From the NCBI RefSeq assembly GCF_021730615.1, contig NZ_JAJLMN010000001.1, forward strand, positions 372,001-436,000: 64,000 nt of DNA, in the 5' to 3' direction. A program made the position numbers and the translations under genes. Source of the stretch: Lichenibacterium dinghuense (GTDB lineage: Bacteria > Pseudomonadota > Alphaproteobacteria > Rhizobiales > Beijerinckiaceae). How positions within the stretch are numbered: position 1 is the stretch's first letter; the number at the start of each line of letters is the position of its first letter. Positions 31,063 through 41,213 of this stretch are shown piece after piece. The notes beneath the pieces were generated by a model. The model did no database searches. It saw only the letters and a list, made by a program, of their open reading frames with translations, and was not told the origin of the DNA.

Positions 31063-31902
31063 ATGCCCGACCCCACCGACCATTTCTCCGATCGCCCGGT
31101 GCCCGTCGACGACGGCCTGTGGTCCGTCGACGCCGCGCCCATCCACCCGCTCGGCCTGACCCTGCCGGTGCGGATGAGCGTGGTGCGGCTCGCGGACGGA
31201 GGCCTGCTGCTCTACTCGCCGACGCAGCATTCGCCCACCCTGCAGCGCGCGGTCGAGGAGATCGGCCCGGTCCGCCACCTCGTCGCGCCGAACGTCGCCC
31301 ACTGGATGTTCGTGCGGGACTGGCAGCGCGCCTGCCCCGATGCGGTGACCTGGGGCGCGCCGGGGCTGAGCCGGCGGGCTCAGGTGCGGGCCGCGGGGCT
31401 GCGCATCGACGCGGACCTGGGCGACACCGCTCCCCCGCCCTGGCGCGGCGAGATCGACCAGGTGCTCGTGACCTCCGGCCCCTTCGCCGAAGTGGCGATG
31501 TTCCACCGCGCCAGCCGGACGCTGCTGGTGGCCGACCTCGTGGTCAACGTCGAGCCGGGCGAGGTGCCGCCGGTGACGCGCGGGGTCATGGAGGCGGCCG
31601 GCATGCTGGCGCCGGACGGCCGCGCGCCCGTGCACCTGCGCATGCTGCTCAAGCTCAACGGGCGCGCCGTGGGCGAGGCGGCGGAGCGGCTCATCGCCCT
31701 GGAGCCGCGGCGGATCGTGATGTGCCACGGCCACCCCCACGAGCACGACGCGGCGGACAAGCTCGGCGGAGCGCTGGACTGGTTCGTCGGCCGCTCGGGT
31801 CCGAAGCCGGGCGTCAGCCCGGTGGCGGCCGGGGCCGTCGCGGCGGGGCTGCTGATCGGCGCCGGTCTGGCCGTGGCACGGGGCCGGGCCGCCCGCCGCT
31901 GA
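31063..31902 (+). CDS. DUF4336 metallo-beta-lactamase-like protein
   Basis: A 279-residue protein with a DUF4336 pattern: LTLPVRMSVVRLADGGLLLYSPTQHS, HLVAPNVAHWMFVRDW and the final IVMCHGHP segment, which correspond to a degenerate metallo-beta-lactamase fold. The last 30 residues form a hydrophobic helix (VAAGAVAAGLLIGAGLAVARG), so it may be membrane-attached at its C-terminus. Activity is unknown. Confidence 0.75.
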   Translation: MPDPTDHFSDRPVPVDDGLWSVDAAPIHPLGLTLPVRMSVVRLADGGLLLYSPTQHSPTLQRAVEEIGPVRHLVAPNVAHWMFVRDWQRACPDAVTWGAPGLSRRAQVRAAGLRIDADLGDTAPPPWRGEIDQVLVTSGPFAEVAMFHRASRTLLVADLVVNVEPGEVPPVTRGVMEAAGMLAPDGRAPVHLRMLLKLNGRAVGEAAERLIALEPRRIVMCHGHPHEHDAADKLGGALDWFVGRSGPKPGVSPVAAGAVAAGLLIGAGLAVARGRAARR

Positions 31903-31955
31903 ACGCTAGAGGGGCCGGGCGGGTCGCCGCCCGGCGGACGGCGTCGATGGGCGGG

Positions 31956-32207
31956 TCACTGCGCGACGCTGGGGGTCACCTGCTGCTGGCTGCGGCGCAG
32001 GGCGGCGGCATTGTTGTGGGTGCGGTAGTAGTGCGACGCGCCCGATCCGGCCGCGCAGCCCGCGGCCGCGCCCGCGATGCCGTGGTGGACGGCGTGGCCC
32101 GCGATGCCGCCCACGATGGCGCCGGTGATGCAGCCGCGCGCTTCGGCGGCGGTGGAGACGGCGGCGAGCGAGCCGGCGAGGACGGCGACGGCGATGAGCG
32201 AGCGCAT
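31956..32207 (-). CDS. Small exported glycine/alanine-rich protein
   Basis: An 83-residue protein with a signal peptide (MRSLIAVAVLAGSLAAVSTAAEA) and a mature GAIVGGIAGHAVHHGIAGAAAGCAAG segment that resembles glycine-zipper proteins of the envelope. Two cysteines (RGC, AGC) could pair. The gene lies downstream of guaA on the same strand, 111 bases away. Function is unknown. Confidence 0.7.
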   Translation of the reverse strand: MRSLIAVAVLAGSLAAVSTAAEARGCITGAIVGGIAGHAVHHGIAGAAAGCAAGSGASHYYRTHNNAAALRRSQQQVTPSVAQ

Positions 32208-32318
32208 GGGAACCTCCCTGTTGTCTGACGTTCGCCAACGCCCGACGATCGCCAGGGTTGCGCCACGGCCGGGGCAGGCTCCACCCCGGGTCTCAGGCCG
32301 AAGGGGACGCTTATCCCC

Positions 32319-33923
32319 TCACTCCCATTCGATCGTGCCCGGCGGCTTGCTGGTGACGTCGTAGACCACGCGGTTGATGCCGCGCACCTCGTTGATGATG
32401 CGGGTCGCGGCGCGGCCCAGGAACGCCATGTCGAAGGGGAAGAAGTCCGCCGTCATGCCGTCCGTCGAGGTCACGGCCCGCAGGGCGCAGACCTGGTCGT
32501 AGGTGCGGCCGTCGCCCATCACGCCCACGGTCCGCACCGGCAGCAGCACCGCGAAGGCCTGCCAGATCACGTCGTAGAGGCCGGCGCGGCGGATCTCGTC
32601 GAGGTAGATGGCGTCCGCCTGGCGCAGGATGTCGAGCTTCTCCCGCGTCACCTCGCCGGGGCACCGGATGGCGAGGCCGGGGCCGGGGAAGGGATGGCGG
32701 CCCACGAAGGCCGGCGGCAGGCCCAGCGTGCGGCCGAGCACGCGCACCTCGTCCTTGAACAGGGCGCGCAGCGGCTCGACGAGCTTCATCTTCATGCGCT
32801 CGGGCAGGCCGCCGACGTTGTGGTGCGACTTGATCGTCACCGCGGGCCCGCCGGTCGCCGACACGCTCTCGATGACGTCCGGGTAGAGCGTGCCCTGGGC
32901 CAGGAAGTCGGCGCCGCCGAGCTTCTTGGCCTCGGCGTCGAAGACGTCGATGAACAGGCGGCCGATGGTCTTGCGCTTCTGCTCCGGGTCGGTGACGCCG
33001 GCGAGCTCGCCGAGGAACATGTCCGACACGTCGGCGTGCACGAGCGGGATGTTGTAGTGGTCGCGGAACAGGCCGACGACCTCCGCGGCCTCGCCGGCGC
33101 GCAGGAGGCCGTGGTCGACGAAGACGCAGGTGAGCTGCTCGCCGATCGCCTCGTGGATCAGCACGGCCGCGACCGCGGAATCGACGCCGCCCGACAGGCC
33201 GCAGATGACCCGCCCCGTGCCGACCTGCTCGCGGATGCGCGCGATGGCCTCCTCGCGGAAGGCCGCCATGGTCCAGTCCGCCTTCACGCCGGCCACGCGG
33301 AACAGGAAGTTCTCGATCAGCCGCGCTCCGTCCGGCGTGTGCACCACCTCGGGGTGGAACATGAGGCCGTAATAGTGGCGCGCCTCGTCGGCGATGACGG
33401 CGAAGGGCGCGTTCTCGCTCGACGCGACGACGTGAAAGCCGTCCGGCAGCGCCGTGATGCGGTCGCCGTGGCTCATCCACACGGGGTGGCGGGCGCCGGG
33501 CTCCCACAGGCCGTCGGTGAGCGGGCTCCGCGCCGACACCTCGACATCGGCGCGGCCGAACTCGCGGTGGTGGCCGCCCTCGACCGTGCCGCCGAGCGCG
33601 TGGGCCATGGCCTGCTGGCCGTAGCAGATGCCGAGCACCGGCAGCCCGGCGGCGAAGATCGCCGGCGCCGCCTTGGGCGAGCCCTCGTCGGGGATGGAGG
33701 CCGGGCCGCCCGACAGGATCACGGCCTTGGGCGACATCGCCGCGAGGGCGCCCTCCGCCTTGTCGAAGGGCACGATCTCGCAATACACGCCGGCCTCGCG
33801 CACGCGCCGCGCGATGAGCTGCGTCACCTGGCTGCCGAAGTCGACGATCAGCACCTTGTCGTGGGCCGCCGCCTCGGGGGAGGCCGGCGCCCCCGGGGCG
33901 CCCGCTGCGGTCAGGTCGGTCAT
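32319..33923 (-). CDS. guaA: GMP synthase (glutamine-hydrolysing)
   Basis: A 534-residue GMP synthase that converts XMP to GMP. The N-terminal glutaminase has the catalytic triad Cys100 (GICYGQQ), His190 and Glu192 (FHPEV). The synthetase has the P-loop SGGVDS (244-249), and the C-terminal dimerisation domain ends in KPPGTIEWE, the canonical end. The first 20 residues are a short family-variable extension. Confidence 0.97.
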   Translation of the reverse strand: MTDLTAAGAPGAPASPEAAAHDKVLIVDFGSQVTQLIARRVREAGVYCEIVPFDKAEGALAAMSPKAVILSGGPASIPDEGSPKAAPAIFAAGLPVLGICYGQQAMAHALGGTVEGGHHREFGRADVEVSARSPLTDGLWEPGARHPVWMSHGDRITALPDGFHVVASSENAPFAVIADEARHYYGLMFHPEVVHTPDGARLIENFLFRVAGVKADWTMAAFREEAIARIREQVGTGRVICGLSGGVDSAVAAVLIHEAIGEQLTCVFVDHGLLRAGEAAEVVGLFRDHYNIPLVHADVSDMFLGELAGVTDPEQKRKTIGRLFIDVFDAEAKKLGGADFLAQGTLYPDVIESVSATGGPAVTIKSHHNVGGLPERMKMKLVEPLRALFKDEVRVLGRTLGLPPAFVGRHPFPGPGLAIRCPGEVTREKLDILRQADAIYLDEIRRAGLYDVIWQAFAVLLPVRTVGVMGDGRTYDQVCALRAVTSTDGMTADFFPFDMAFLGRAATRIINEVRGINRVVYDVTSKPPGTIEWE

Positions 33924-34166
33924 GCTCGGTCCCGTCTCGCCCGTCCGGGGGCGTCCTCGCGCGCCGCGTCAGGGCATCGGCGGTCGCGGAGATCAGTTCG
34001 TCCGGCCCGACGCTTACACGGGATGCGGAGGCGCCCGCAACGGAGCGCTCTGCCCGTGCGCCGGCCGGGCCGGACCACGGTGAACGCGGATCAACACATT
34101 TCGCCGCCTCGGCTTGACCCGCCGGCAAGGCGGGCGGGCCTAGGGTCGCCCGCATAGGAGTTTGCC

Positions 34167-34373
34167 ATGTCCGTCCTGCTTCGGCACCCCGCCACCGTGC
34201 CGGCCCTCTTCTCCCGCTCGGTCGACCCCGACCCGCGGTCGGAGGACGCCCGCTCCCCGTGGTCGAACCTCGCGCGGCGCCTGCCGCTCGCCGCCACGGC
34301 GGCCTGGATCGCCGTGGCGCTGATCGACGTCCCCCTGGTCAAGGCCGCGGCCGGGCTCGCCCTGCCCCGCTGA
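34167..34373 (+). CDS. Small protein with one membrane helix
   Basis: A 68-residue protein with a hydrophilic N-terminus and a C-terminal hydrophobic helix ([28 protein letters not shown]). AGGAG precedes ATG 34167. A TTGACC at 34114-34119 lies upstream, in front of a CCCGCC/GGCGGG palindrome, and could be a -35 element. No family is recognised. Confidence 0.5.
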   Translation: MSVLLRHPATVPALFSRSVDPDPRSEDARSPWSNLARRLPLAATAAWIAVALIDVPLVKAAAGLALPR

Positions 34374-34435
34374 TCCTGAACGCCGGCCGCCGGCCGCGCT
34401 TGCCCGCCGCGCGTCGCGGGGCCACCTTCGGGCCC

Positions 34436-35107
34436 ATGGGACCCCAGCGACCGACCCCGACCATCACGCCGCAGATCCTGCTGCGCGCCTACAGCATGGG
34501 CCTGTTCCCCATGGCGGAGGGCGCCGACGACCCGTCGCTGTTCTGGATGGACCCCGAGGTCCGCGGCGTCTTCCCGCTCGGCGGCATGGTGGTGTCGCGC
34601 TCGCTCGCCAAGACGGTGCGGCGCGACCGCCTCGCCGTGGTGGTGGACCGCGACTTCGACGCCGTGATCGCGGCCTGCGCCGAGGCGACGGCGGGCCGAC
34701 CCGACACCTGGATCAACGCGGAGATCCGCTCCCTCTACCGCCGCCTGTTCGACATGGGCTACGCCCACACGGTGGAGGCCTACGACGGGGATGCGCTGGT
34801 CGGCGGCCTCTACGGCGTGGCGCTCGGCGCCGCCTTCTTCGGCGAGTCGATGTTCCACCGCAGCACGGACGCCTCGAAGGTGTGCCTGCTGCACCTCGCG
34901 GCGCGGCTGCGCCTCAGCGGCTACCACCTGCTCGACACGCAGTTCGTCACGCCGCACCTCGCCACGCTCGGCGCCATCGAGGTGCCGCGCGCCCGCTACA
35001 AGAAGCGGCTCGCCGAGGCGGTGCGCCGGCCGGGGCGCGTCGAGGCCTGGGACAGGGCGCCCCTGACGGGCGCCGCCGTGCTGGACATCCTCGCTCCCCC
35101 GGGCTGA
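34436..35107 (+). CDS. aat: Leucyl/phenylalanyl-tRNA-protein transferase
   Basis: A 223-residue Aat that adds Leu or Phe to proteins with N-terminal Arg or Lys, making N-degrons for ClpS/ClpAP. Conserved segments include [27 protein letters not shown] and [14 protein letters not shown] 34436 gives the right start. ClpS and ClpA, the machinery that reads these N-degrons, lie about 9-11 kb downstream in this window. The stop is 3 bases from the convergent DUF2155 stop. Confidence 0.95.
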   Translation: MGPQRPTPTITPQILLRAYSMGLFPMAEGADDPSLFWMDPEVRGVFPLGGMVVSRSLAKTVRRDRLAVVVDRDFDAVIAACAEATAGRPDTWINAEIRSLYRRLFDMGYAHTVEAYDGDALVGGLYGVALGAAFFGESMFHRSTDASKVCLLHLAARLRLSGYHLLDTQFVTPHLATLGAIEVPRARYKKRLAEAVRRPGRVEAWDRAPLTGAAVLDILAPPG

Positions 35108-35110
35108 GGC

Positions 35111-35833
35111 TCAGCGGAAGCGGGGGTCGTGGGACGGGAGCCCGGCGGGCTCGCGGGGGAGGGGCGCGTCGTCCGGCGGGACCGCCGTCGGATACTGCGT
35201 CGTCGGGAAGAAGCGCTGGCGCGGCTCGGGCCGCTGCTCGGCGACGGTGTCGCTGCGCGGCGGCGGCGCCGGGCGGGCGACGCGCTTGGACCGCGGCTTC
35301 GGCGCCTCCGGGACCGGCGGCGGCGCGGGCGCCGGGGTGGCGCCGGTCGCGGGCGCGGCATCGGGGGCCGCCGCTGCGGCGGCCGGCGCGGAAGCCACCG
35401 CCGCGCCGTCGGCGTCGGCCGTCTGCGCCGGGTCGGCCACCGTGTCGCCCGGCCCCTCGCAGTTCGTCAGCCAGATGTCGTAGATCGGGTGTTCGAGCCC
35501 GTGCAGGCCGGGGCTGGCCGCGAACATCCAGCCCGAGAAGATGCGCTTGAGCGCGCGGTCGGCCGCCACCTCGTCGATCTCGACGAAGGTGTCGGTCAGC
35601 GGCGCCTCCTTGGCGGGTCGCGTGTAGCAGGCGCGCGCCGTCACCTGCAGCGAGCCGAACTGCACGGTCTCGCCCATCGTGGCCTTGAACGAGATGATGC
35701 GCCCGGTGATCTTGTCGAGGCCGGAGAACACCGCCGTGTTGTTCTTGATCCGGTCGGCCCGGGCCGGGCCGGCGGCGAGCAGCGACGCCAGGGCCAGGGC
35801 GGTCCCGAGGGTGATGGATCGTGAAACCGCCAA
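35111..35833 (-). CDS. Exported DUF2155 protein with Pro/Ala-rich tail
   Basis: A 240-residue protein with signal peptide (MAVSRSITLGTALALASLLAAGPARA). The DUF2155 core (about 27-130) shows VFSGLDKITGRI, FGSLQVTARACYTRP, FSGWMFAASPGLHGLEHPIYDIWLTNC. The rest is a low-complexity tail of 110 residues. The only start that gives the signal peptide is TTG 35833. DUF2155 genes sit between aat and NDUFA12 in many alphaproteobacteria, as here. Function is unknown. Confidence 0.83.
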   Translation of the reverse strand: MAVSRSITLGTALALASLLAAGPARADRIKNNTAVFSGLDKITGRIISFKATMGETVQFGSLQVTARACYTRPAKEAPLTDTFVEIDEVAADRALKRIFSGWMFAASPGLHGLEHPIYDIWLTNCEGPGDTVADPAQTADADGAAVASAPAAAAAAPDAAPATGATPAPAPPPVPEAPKPRSKRVARPAPPPRSDTVAEQRPEPRQRFFPTTQYPTAVPPDDAPLPREPAGLPSHDPRFR

Positions 35834-35932
35834 GGTGCTCGCCCGCCTCCGATGATGCGGCCGCGCGCCGCCGCCCCCGTGTCGCCCGCCGTTGCGGCGA
35901 AACGAGGGCCCTGCCCCGTCGGGCGTCCCGGA

Positions 35933-36376
35933 CTAGCCCGGCGTCCAGGCGTCGTAGTCGCCGCCGGTGCGGGGGCGGGTGCCGTCCTTGAGCAGCGAGC
36001 CCGGCGGCCGGTAGGCCGCGGGCGTGCCGGTCATGTTGGGGAGGTAGGGCTTCTCCCAGGCGCGCGGCACGTAGTCGGACTCGGTCGGCGGCACATCGGT
36101 CTGGTGGTGGAGCCAGCCGTACCAGCCGGGCGGCGTCGCCGAGCCTTCGCTCTCGCCGCGGTAGATCACCCAGCGGCGCTCGAAGCCGAGGGCCGGATCG
36201 ATCTTGCCGCCGATGGTCCGGTAGTAGGCATTGCCGAACTCGTCGTGGCCGACGAGCTCGCCGAAGCGGCTGGTCCAAAAACGCGTGTTGATCGTGCCGC
36301 CGTGCCACCAGGTCGCGAAGCGGAGGAAGCGCGTCTTCCAGGTGATGCGCTCTTCGGGCGGGGCCGGATAGGACAA
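35933..36376 (-). CDS. NDUFA12-like subunit of NADH:ubiquinone oxidoreductase
   Basis: An accessory complex I subunit of the NDUFA12/B17.2 family, with FATWWHGGTINTRFWTSRFGELVGHDEFGNAYYR and WYGWLHHQTDVPPTE segments. The start is uncertain: no ATG is near the conserved start. TTG 36374-36376 gives 147 residues (MSYPAPPEERITW...). An ATG at 36511 would add 45 odd residues. Complex I genes themselves are not in the window, which is normal for this gene. Confidence 0.85.
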   Translation of the reverse strand: MSYPAPPEERITWKTRFLRFATWWHGGTINTRFWTSRFGELVGHDEFGNAYYRTIGGKIDPALGFERRWVIYRGESEGSATPPGWYGWLHHQTDVPPTESDYVPRAWEKPYLPNMTGTPAAYRPPGSLLKDGTRPRTGGDYDAWTPG

Positions 36377-36590
36377 AGGGCTGCTCGCTGTCGGGTTCGC
36401 TCCGCCTGGGCATAGGGCGCGCGGCGGCGCGAGGCAAGGCACGGAATGGCGTGCTGCGTGACGCGCGGGGCGGGACGTCGCACCCTTCGGCTCGGGGTCA
36501 ACCACGACCATATGGTTAACTCATTCGTGACCTTCCCGAGGCAAAGTGGTCACATGACGATCCGATCGCGCACCGCTGAAGCAGCAGACC

Positions 36591-36739
36591 GACTCCAACC
36601 TGAACCACCAGAGTCAATCCGATTCGATGCAGGAATCAGTGGACGATAACGGGCGAATCTCAATTCGACCCTAGAAATATCCACAGCAGAAAATCTCTCG
36701 GCCGGCGGTGGAACCGTCGGCGGAGATTCGAATCGACTC
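36591..36739 (+). promoter_or_regulatory. Cluster of eight GANTC (CcrM) sites plus a DnaA-like box before nrdJ
   Basis: GANTC occurs at 36591, 36611, 36621, 36633, 36655, 36725, 36730 and 36735; the last three are directly adjacent (GATTC GAATC GACTC). ATATCCACA at 36677-36685 is one base off a DnaA box. GANTC is the CcrM methylation site, read by GcrA at cell-cycle promoters. The region is also AT-richer than its surroundings. No cobalamin riboswitch pattern was recognised between 36512 and 36885. Confidence 0.6.
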
Positions 36740-36885
36740 AGCAAAGTCGGACGTTTATTCTGTGCTGCTCCGGGGTTCGTCAACCTCGTGTGCGGCTCAG
36801 GCCGACCCGATCCCTTGACGACGTGCCCGCGTTGAGCAGAGGACGCTTCAGCGTTCCGCGCTCGATCGCGCGATGAGGTAGACCC

Positions 36886-39800
36886 ATGCGTATCGAGCGC
36901 CGCTATACCCAGGCCGTGGGCCTCCCCTACGCCGACATCCCGTTCCGCTCCGCCAAGAGCGAGATTCGCAACCCCGACGGCTCGGTAGTGTTCTCGCTCG
37001 AGGACTTCGACGTCCCCGCGGCGTGGTCGCAGGTGGCCGCCGACGTGCTGGCGCAGAAGTACTTCCGCAAGGCCGGCGTGCCGGCGCGGCTGAAGCGCGT
37101 CGAGGAGAACGACGTCCCCTCCTTCCTGTGGCGCTCCGTGCCCGACGAGGCCGCCCTCGCCGCCCTGCCGGAGGCCGAGCGCTTCGGCCCCGAGACCTCC
37201 GCCAAGCAGGTCTTCGACCGGCTGGTCGGCACCTGGACCTACTGGGCCTGGAAGGGCGGCTATTTCTCCGGCGAGGCGGACGCGCACGCGTTCCACGACG
37301 AGCTGCGCTTCATGCTGGCCAGGCAGATGGCCGCGCCGAACTCGCCGCAGTGGTTCAACACGGGCCTGCACTGGGCCTACGGCATCGACGGCCCCGGCCA
37401 GGGCCACTCCTACGTCGACTACCGCACCGGCGAGCTCGTGCGCTCGACTTCGGCCTACGAGCACCCGCAGCCCCACGCCTGCTTCATCCAGTCCGTGCAG
37501 GACGACCTCGTCAACGAGGGCGGCATCATGGACCTGTGGGTGCGCGAGGCGCGCCTGTTCAAATACGGCTCGGGCACCGGCACCAACTTCTCGCGCGTGC
37601 GCGGCGAGAAGGAGCGGCTGTCGGGCGGCGGCAAGTCGTCCGGCCTGATGAGCTTCCTCAAGATCGGCGACCGCGCGGCCGGCGCCATCAAGTCGGGCGG
37701 CACCACGCGGAGAGCCGCCAAGATGGTCGTCGTCGACGCCGACCACCCGGACGTCGAGACCTACATCGACTGGAAGGTGAAAGAAGAGGAGAAGGTCGCG
37801 GCCCTCGTGACCGGCTCCAAGCTGACGCGCCGCCACCTCAAGGCGGTGATGCGCGCCTGCGTCAACTGCGAGGGCTCGAACGACGACTGCTTCACGCCCG
37901 AGAAGAACCCGGCGCTGAAGCGCGAGATCAAGGCGGCCCGGCGCGCCCTCGTCTCCGACAACATGATCAAGCGCGTGCTCCAGCTCGCCAAGCAGGGCCA
38001 CACGAGCGTCGACTTCGACGAGTTCACGACCGACTGGGATTCCGACGCCTACCTCACCGTCGCGGGCCAGAACTCCAACAACTCGGTGCGCGTCACCGAC
38101 GACTTCCTCCACGCCGTCGAGGCCGACGGGCCGTGGGACCTCGTGCGCCGCACGGACGGCAAGGTCGCCAAGACCCTCCAGGCCCGCGCCCTGTGGGAGA
38201 AGATCGGCTACGCCGCCTGGGCCTCGGCCGACCCCGGCCTGCAGTTCCACACCACGATCAACGACTGGCACACCTGCCCGGCGTCGGGTCCGATCCGGGC
38301 CTCGAACCCGTGCTCGGAATACATGTTCCTCGACGACACGGCCTGCAACCTCGCGTCGCTGAACCTGCTGCAGTTCAAGGGCGACGGCCCCGGCAAGCTC
38401 GACGTCGCCTCCTACGAGCACGCCGTGCGGCTGTGGACGCTGGTGCTCGAAACCTCCGTGCTGATGGCTCAGTTCCCGTCGGACGAGATCGCGCGCCTCA
38501 GCTACGAGTACCGCACGCTCGGCCTCGGCTTCGCCAACCTCGGCGGCTTCCTGATGTCGTCGGGCCTGCCCTATGATTCGGACGCCGGCCGCGCCATCTG
38601 CGGCGCGCTCTCCGCGCTGATGACGGGCGTGTGCTACGCGACCTCGGCCGAGATCGCCTCCGAGCGCGGTCCCTTCCCGGGGCACGCTCCCAACGCCGCC
38701 CACATGCTGCGCGTGATGCGCAACCACCGCCGCGCCGCCTACGGCGAATCCACTGGCTACGAGGGCCTGTCGGTGGCGCCGGTGCCGCTGCGGCGCGCCG
38801 ACACGCCCGACCCCGACATGGTGGACGCCGCGCGCCGCGCCTGGGACCTCGCCATCGCGCTCGGCGAGGAGCACGGCTACCGCAACGCGCAGGTCTCGGT
38901 TGTCGCCCCCACGGGCACGATCGGCCTCGTGATGGACTGCGACACGACCGGCATCGAGCCCGATTTCGCGCTGGTGAAGTTCAAGAAGCTCGCGGGCGGC
39001 GGCTACTTCAAGGTCGTGAACCGCGCCGTGCCGGAGGCGCTCCGCGCGCTCGGCTACCGCGAGAGCGACATCGCCGAGATCGAGGTCTACGCGGTGGGCC
39101 ACGGCAACTTGCGCCAGGCGCCGGGCGTGACCACCGCGGCCCTGCGCGCCCGCGGCTTCACGGACGAGAAGCTCGAAGCTCTCGACAAGGCTCTGGCGTC
39201 CGCCTTCGACATCAAGTTCGCCTTCAACAAGTGGACGCTGGGCTCGGACTTCCTGGTCGACGTGCTGAAGGTGCCGGCCGACCGGCTGGAGGAGCCCGCC
39301 TTCGAGCTCCTGCCCTTCCTCGGCTTCACCAAGGCCGACATCGAGGCCGCCAACATCCACGTCGCGGGCGCGATGACGCTGGAAGGCGCGCCGCACCTGA
39401 AGCGCGAGCACTACGCGGTGTTCGACTGCGCCAACCCCTGCGGCCGCACGGGCAAGCGCTACCTGTCGGTGGACAGCCACATCCGCATGATGGCGGCCTC
39501 GCAGCCCTTCATCTCGGGCGCGATCTCCAAGACCATCAACATGCCCAACGACGCGACCGTCGAGGAGTGCAAGGGCGCCTACATGCAGTCCTGGCGCCTC
39601 GGCCTCAAGGCCAACGCGCTCTACCGCGACGGCTCGAAGCTGTCGCAGCCGCTGAACTCGCAGCTCATCGCCGACGAGGACGAGGAGGAGGACGCCGTCG
39701 AGGAGCTGATCGCGGCCTCGGCCCCGGCCCGCGCCGCCGATATGGCAGAGCGGATCGTCGAGCGCGTGGTGGAGCGCGTCGAGCGTTCTCGGGAGCGCGA

Positions 39801-40593
39801 GAAGCTGCCCGCGCGCCGCAAGGGCTATACGCAGAAGGCGACGGTCGGCGGCCACAAGGTCTACATCCGCACCGGCGAATACCCGGACGGGCGGCTCGGC
39901 GAGATCTTCGTCGACATGCATAAGGAGGGCGCCGCCTTCCGGTCGATCATCAACAGCTTCGCCATCGCGATCTCGATCGGCCTGCAGTACGGCGTGCCGC
40001 TCGACGAGTATGTCGACGCCTTCACCTTCACCCGCTTCGATCCCTCGGGGCCCGTGCAGGGCAACGACGCCATCAAGAACGCGACCTCGATCCTCGACTA
40101 CGTGTTCCGCGAGCTCGCGGTGTCCTACCTCGACCGCACCGACCTCGCCCACGTGGTCCCCTCCGACATCGGCTTCGACGTGCTCGGCGCCGGCGAGCGC
40201 GAAGGCCGGACGGCCGGCGGCGATGACCGCCCGGCCCCGGTGAGCCCGGTGTCGAAGGGCCTCGTGCGTTCCAAGCCGACCAACTTCATGCTGGTCGGCG
40301 GCGGCCGGGCCGACATGCGCGGCCCCGCGCCCGCCAAGGGCTACGGCGTCGAGGGTGCCACCGCGTTGAAGCGCGAGGCCGGCCAGGAGGTGGCCTCGGA
40401 GCTGACCGCGCTGGCCTGGAGCGAGCCGCAGGGCTTCGCCGCCGCCAAGGCCGCGGTGGCCGACAAGAAGGCCGAAGCCCGCATGAAGGGCTACGTCGGC
40501 GAGGCCTGCCCGGAATGCGCCAACTTCACCATGGTGCGCAACGGGACCTGCCTGAAGTGCGAGACCTGCGGGGCGACGACCGGGTGTTCGTGA
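36886..40593 (+). CDS. nrdJ: Adenosylcobalamin-dependent ribonucleotide reductase (class II)
   Basis: A 1235-residue class II enzyme that reduces ribonucleotides to deoxyribonucleotides independently of oxygen, using adenosylcobalamin. Visible motifs include [21 protein letters not shown], the substrate-site NPCSE, the thiyl-radical region and [20 protein letters not shown]. The C-terminus has a Cys-rich zinc-ribbon-like end ([15 protein letters not shown]) that carries the redox cysteines. ATG 36886 follows GATGAGGTAG. It is followed by a hairpin terminator. The promoter contains a cluster of GANTC sites. Confidence 0.97.
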   Translation: MRIERRYTQAVGLPYADIPFRSAKSEIRNPDGSVVFSLEDFDVPAAWSQVAADVLAQKYFRKAGVPARLKRVEENDVPSFLWRSVPDEAALAALPEAERFGPETSAKQVFDRLVGTWTYWAWKGGYFSGEADAHAFHDELRFMLARQMAAPNSPQWFNTGLHWAYGIDGPGQGHSYVDYRTGELVRSTSAYEHPQPHACFIQSVQDDLVNEGGIMDLWVREARLFKYGSGTGTNFSRVRGEKERLSGGGKSSGLMSFLKIGDRAAGAIKSGGTTRRAAKMVVVDADHPDVETYIDWKVKEEEKVAALVTGSKLTRRHLKAVMRACVNCEGSNDDCFTPEKNPALKREIKAARRALVSDNMIKRVLQLAKQGHTSVDFDEFTTDWDSDAYLTVAGQNSNNSVRVTDDFLHAVEADGPWDLVRRTDGKVAKTLQARALWEKIGYAAWASADPGLQFHTTINDWHTCPASGPIRASNPCSEYMFLDDTACNLASLNLLQFKGDGPGKLDVASYEHAVRLWTLVLETSVLMAQFPSDEIARLSYEYRTLGLGFANLGGFLMSSGLPYDSDAGRAICGALSALMTGVCYATSAEIASERGPFPGHAPNAAHMLRVMRNHRRAAYGESTGYEGLSVAPVPLRRADTPDPDMVDAARRAWDLAIALGEEHGYRNAQVSVVAPTGTIGLVMDCDTTGIEPDFALVKFKKLAGGGYFKVVNRAVPEALRALGYRESDIAEIEVYAVGHGNLRQAPGVTTAALRARGFTDEKLEALDKALASAFDIKFAFNKWTLGSDFLVDVLKVPADRLEEPAFELLPFLGFTKADIEAANIHVAGAMTLEGAPHLKREHYAVFDCANPCGRTGKRYLSVDSHIRMMAASQPFISGAISKTINMPNDATVEECKGAYMQSWRLGLKANALYRDGSKLSQPLNSQLIADEDEEEDAVEELIAASAPARAADMAERIVERVVERVERSREREKLPARRKGYTQKATVGGHKVYIRTGEYPDGRLGEIFVDMHKEGAAFRSIINSFAIAISIGLQYGVPLDEYVDAFTFTRFDPSGPVQGNDAIKNATSILDYVFRELAVSYLDRTDLAHVVPSDIGFDVLGAGEREGRTAGGDDRPAPVSPVSKGLVRSKPTNFMLVGGGRADMRGPAPAKGYGVEGATALKREAGQEVASELTALAWSEPQGFAAAKAAVADKKAEARMKGYVGEACPECANFTMVRNGTCLKCETCGATTGCS

Positions 40594-40670
40594 GAGGGGC
40601 ATGAGCCGCGGCTGTTGTTGAAACGGGGAATCTTCCACGCTCGACCTACTGAGCCCACGCGGCGCACCCC

Positions 40671-40715
40671 AGAATACGCCCGCGGAGCATGTCCATGTGC
40701 TCCGCGGGTTATTCT
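40671..40715 (+). terminator. Intrinsic terminator after nrdJ
   Basis: A perfect 11-bp stem CCCGCGGAGCA (40679-40689) / TGCTCCGCGGG (40698-40708) is flanked by AGAATA (40671-40676) and TATTCT (40710-40715), which extend it. The 3' flank is T-rich (TTATTCTATTGTT). It lies 77 bases after the nrdJ stop. Confidence 0.8.
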
Positions 40716-41213
40716 ATTGTTGAGATATACCCTGGAGACAGGTTCGGCTCCTCGACGTTTCACGAGGCACCCAGCGCGCGATCTCGCCGCAAGACCGAGG
40801 CACCGGAGGACAGCCGCTCTCTGCCTCCGCCACGCCGCGGCATTCGCCATCCTTGGTTCGACACCCTCGACGAGGATGACTTGGAGCTCCTCTGCGACGA
40901 GCTGGCCGATCATGAGCCAGGGATCGTCAGAGGCGACCTGAAGCGCGGGCGCGGCGTCGCCCCGTACGGCGTCGAAGGCGACGAGGCTCAGGTCCGTCCT
41001 ATGACGGCTTGAGCCCAACGATGGCCAGCATCGGCGAGGCCAGGCTCCGACGTGTCCTGCTGAGCTGTACCGCACCCGGATAGCGCCCTCGTCGCTCGTG
41101 CGGTCGGGGACGTGCCGGCTCATCACCGCACTCGACAGGCCGAGAAGGCTCCCTCTCGTCGCTCGACGGTCGCGGCCCCGGTGTGATCGAGCGCGATCCT
41201 GCCGAGCCCGGCC
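40716..41213. other. Region of about 500 bases without a supported gene
   Basis: Several ORFs of 80-110 codons cross this stretch on both strands, but none has a recognisable family, a Shine-Dalgarno or sensible composition. The clearest one (plus strand, 40689-41012) starts inside the nrdJ terminator. Base composition is lower in GC than the neighbours, so it may be degraded gene material. Confidence 0.4.

Noticed and set aside
36512-36885. Cobalamin riboswitch before nrdJ
   Set aside because: No B12-box core or the usual conserved helices were recognised in the sequence.
36550-40638. 1362-codon open frame antisense to nrdJ
   Set aside because: Composition is a typical GC-rich shadow of nrdJ in the opposite strand, with no recognisable domain.
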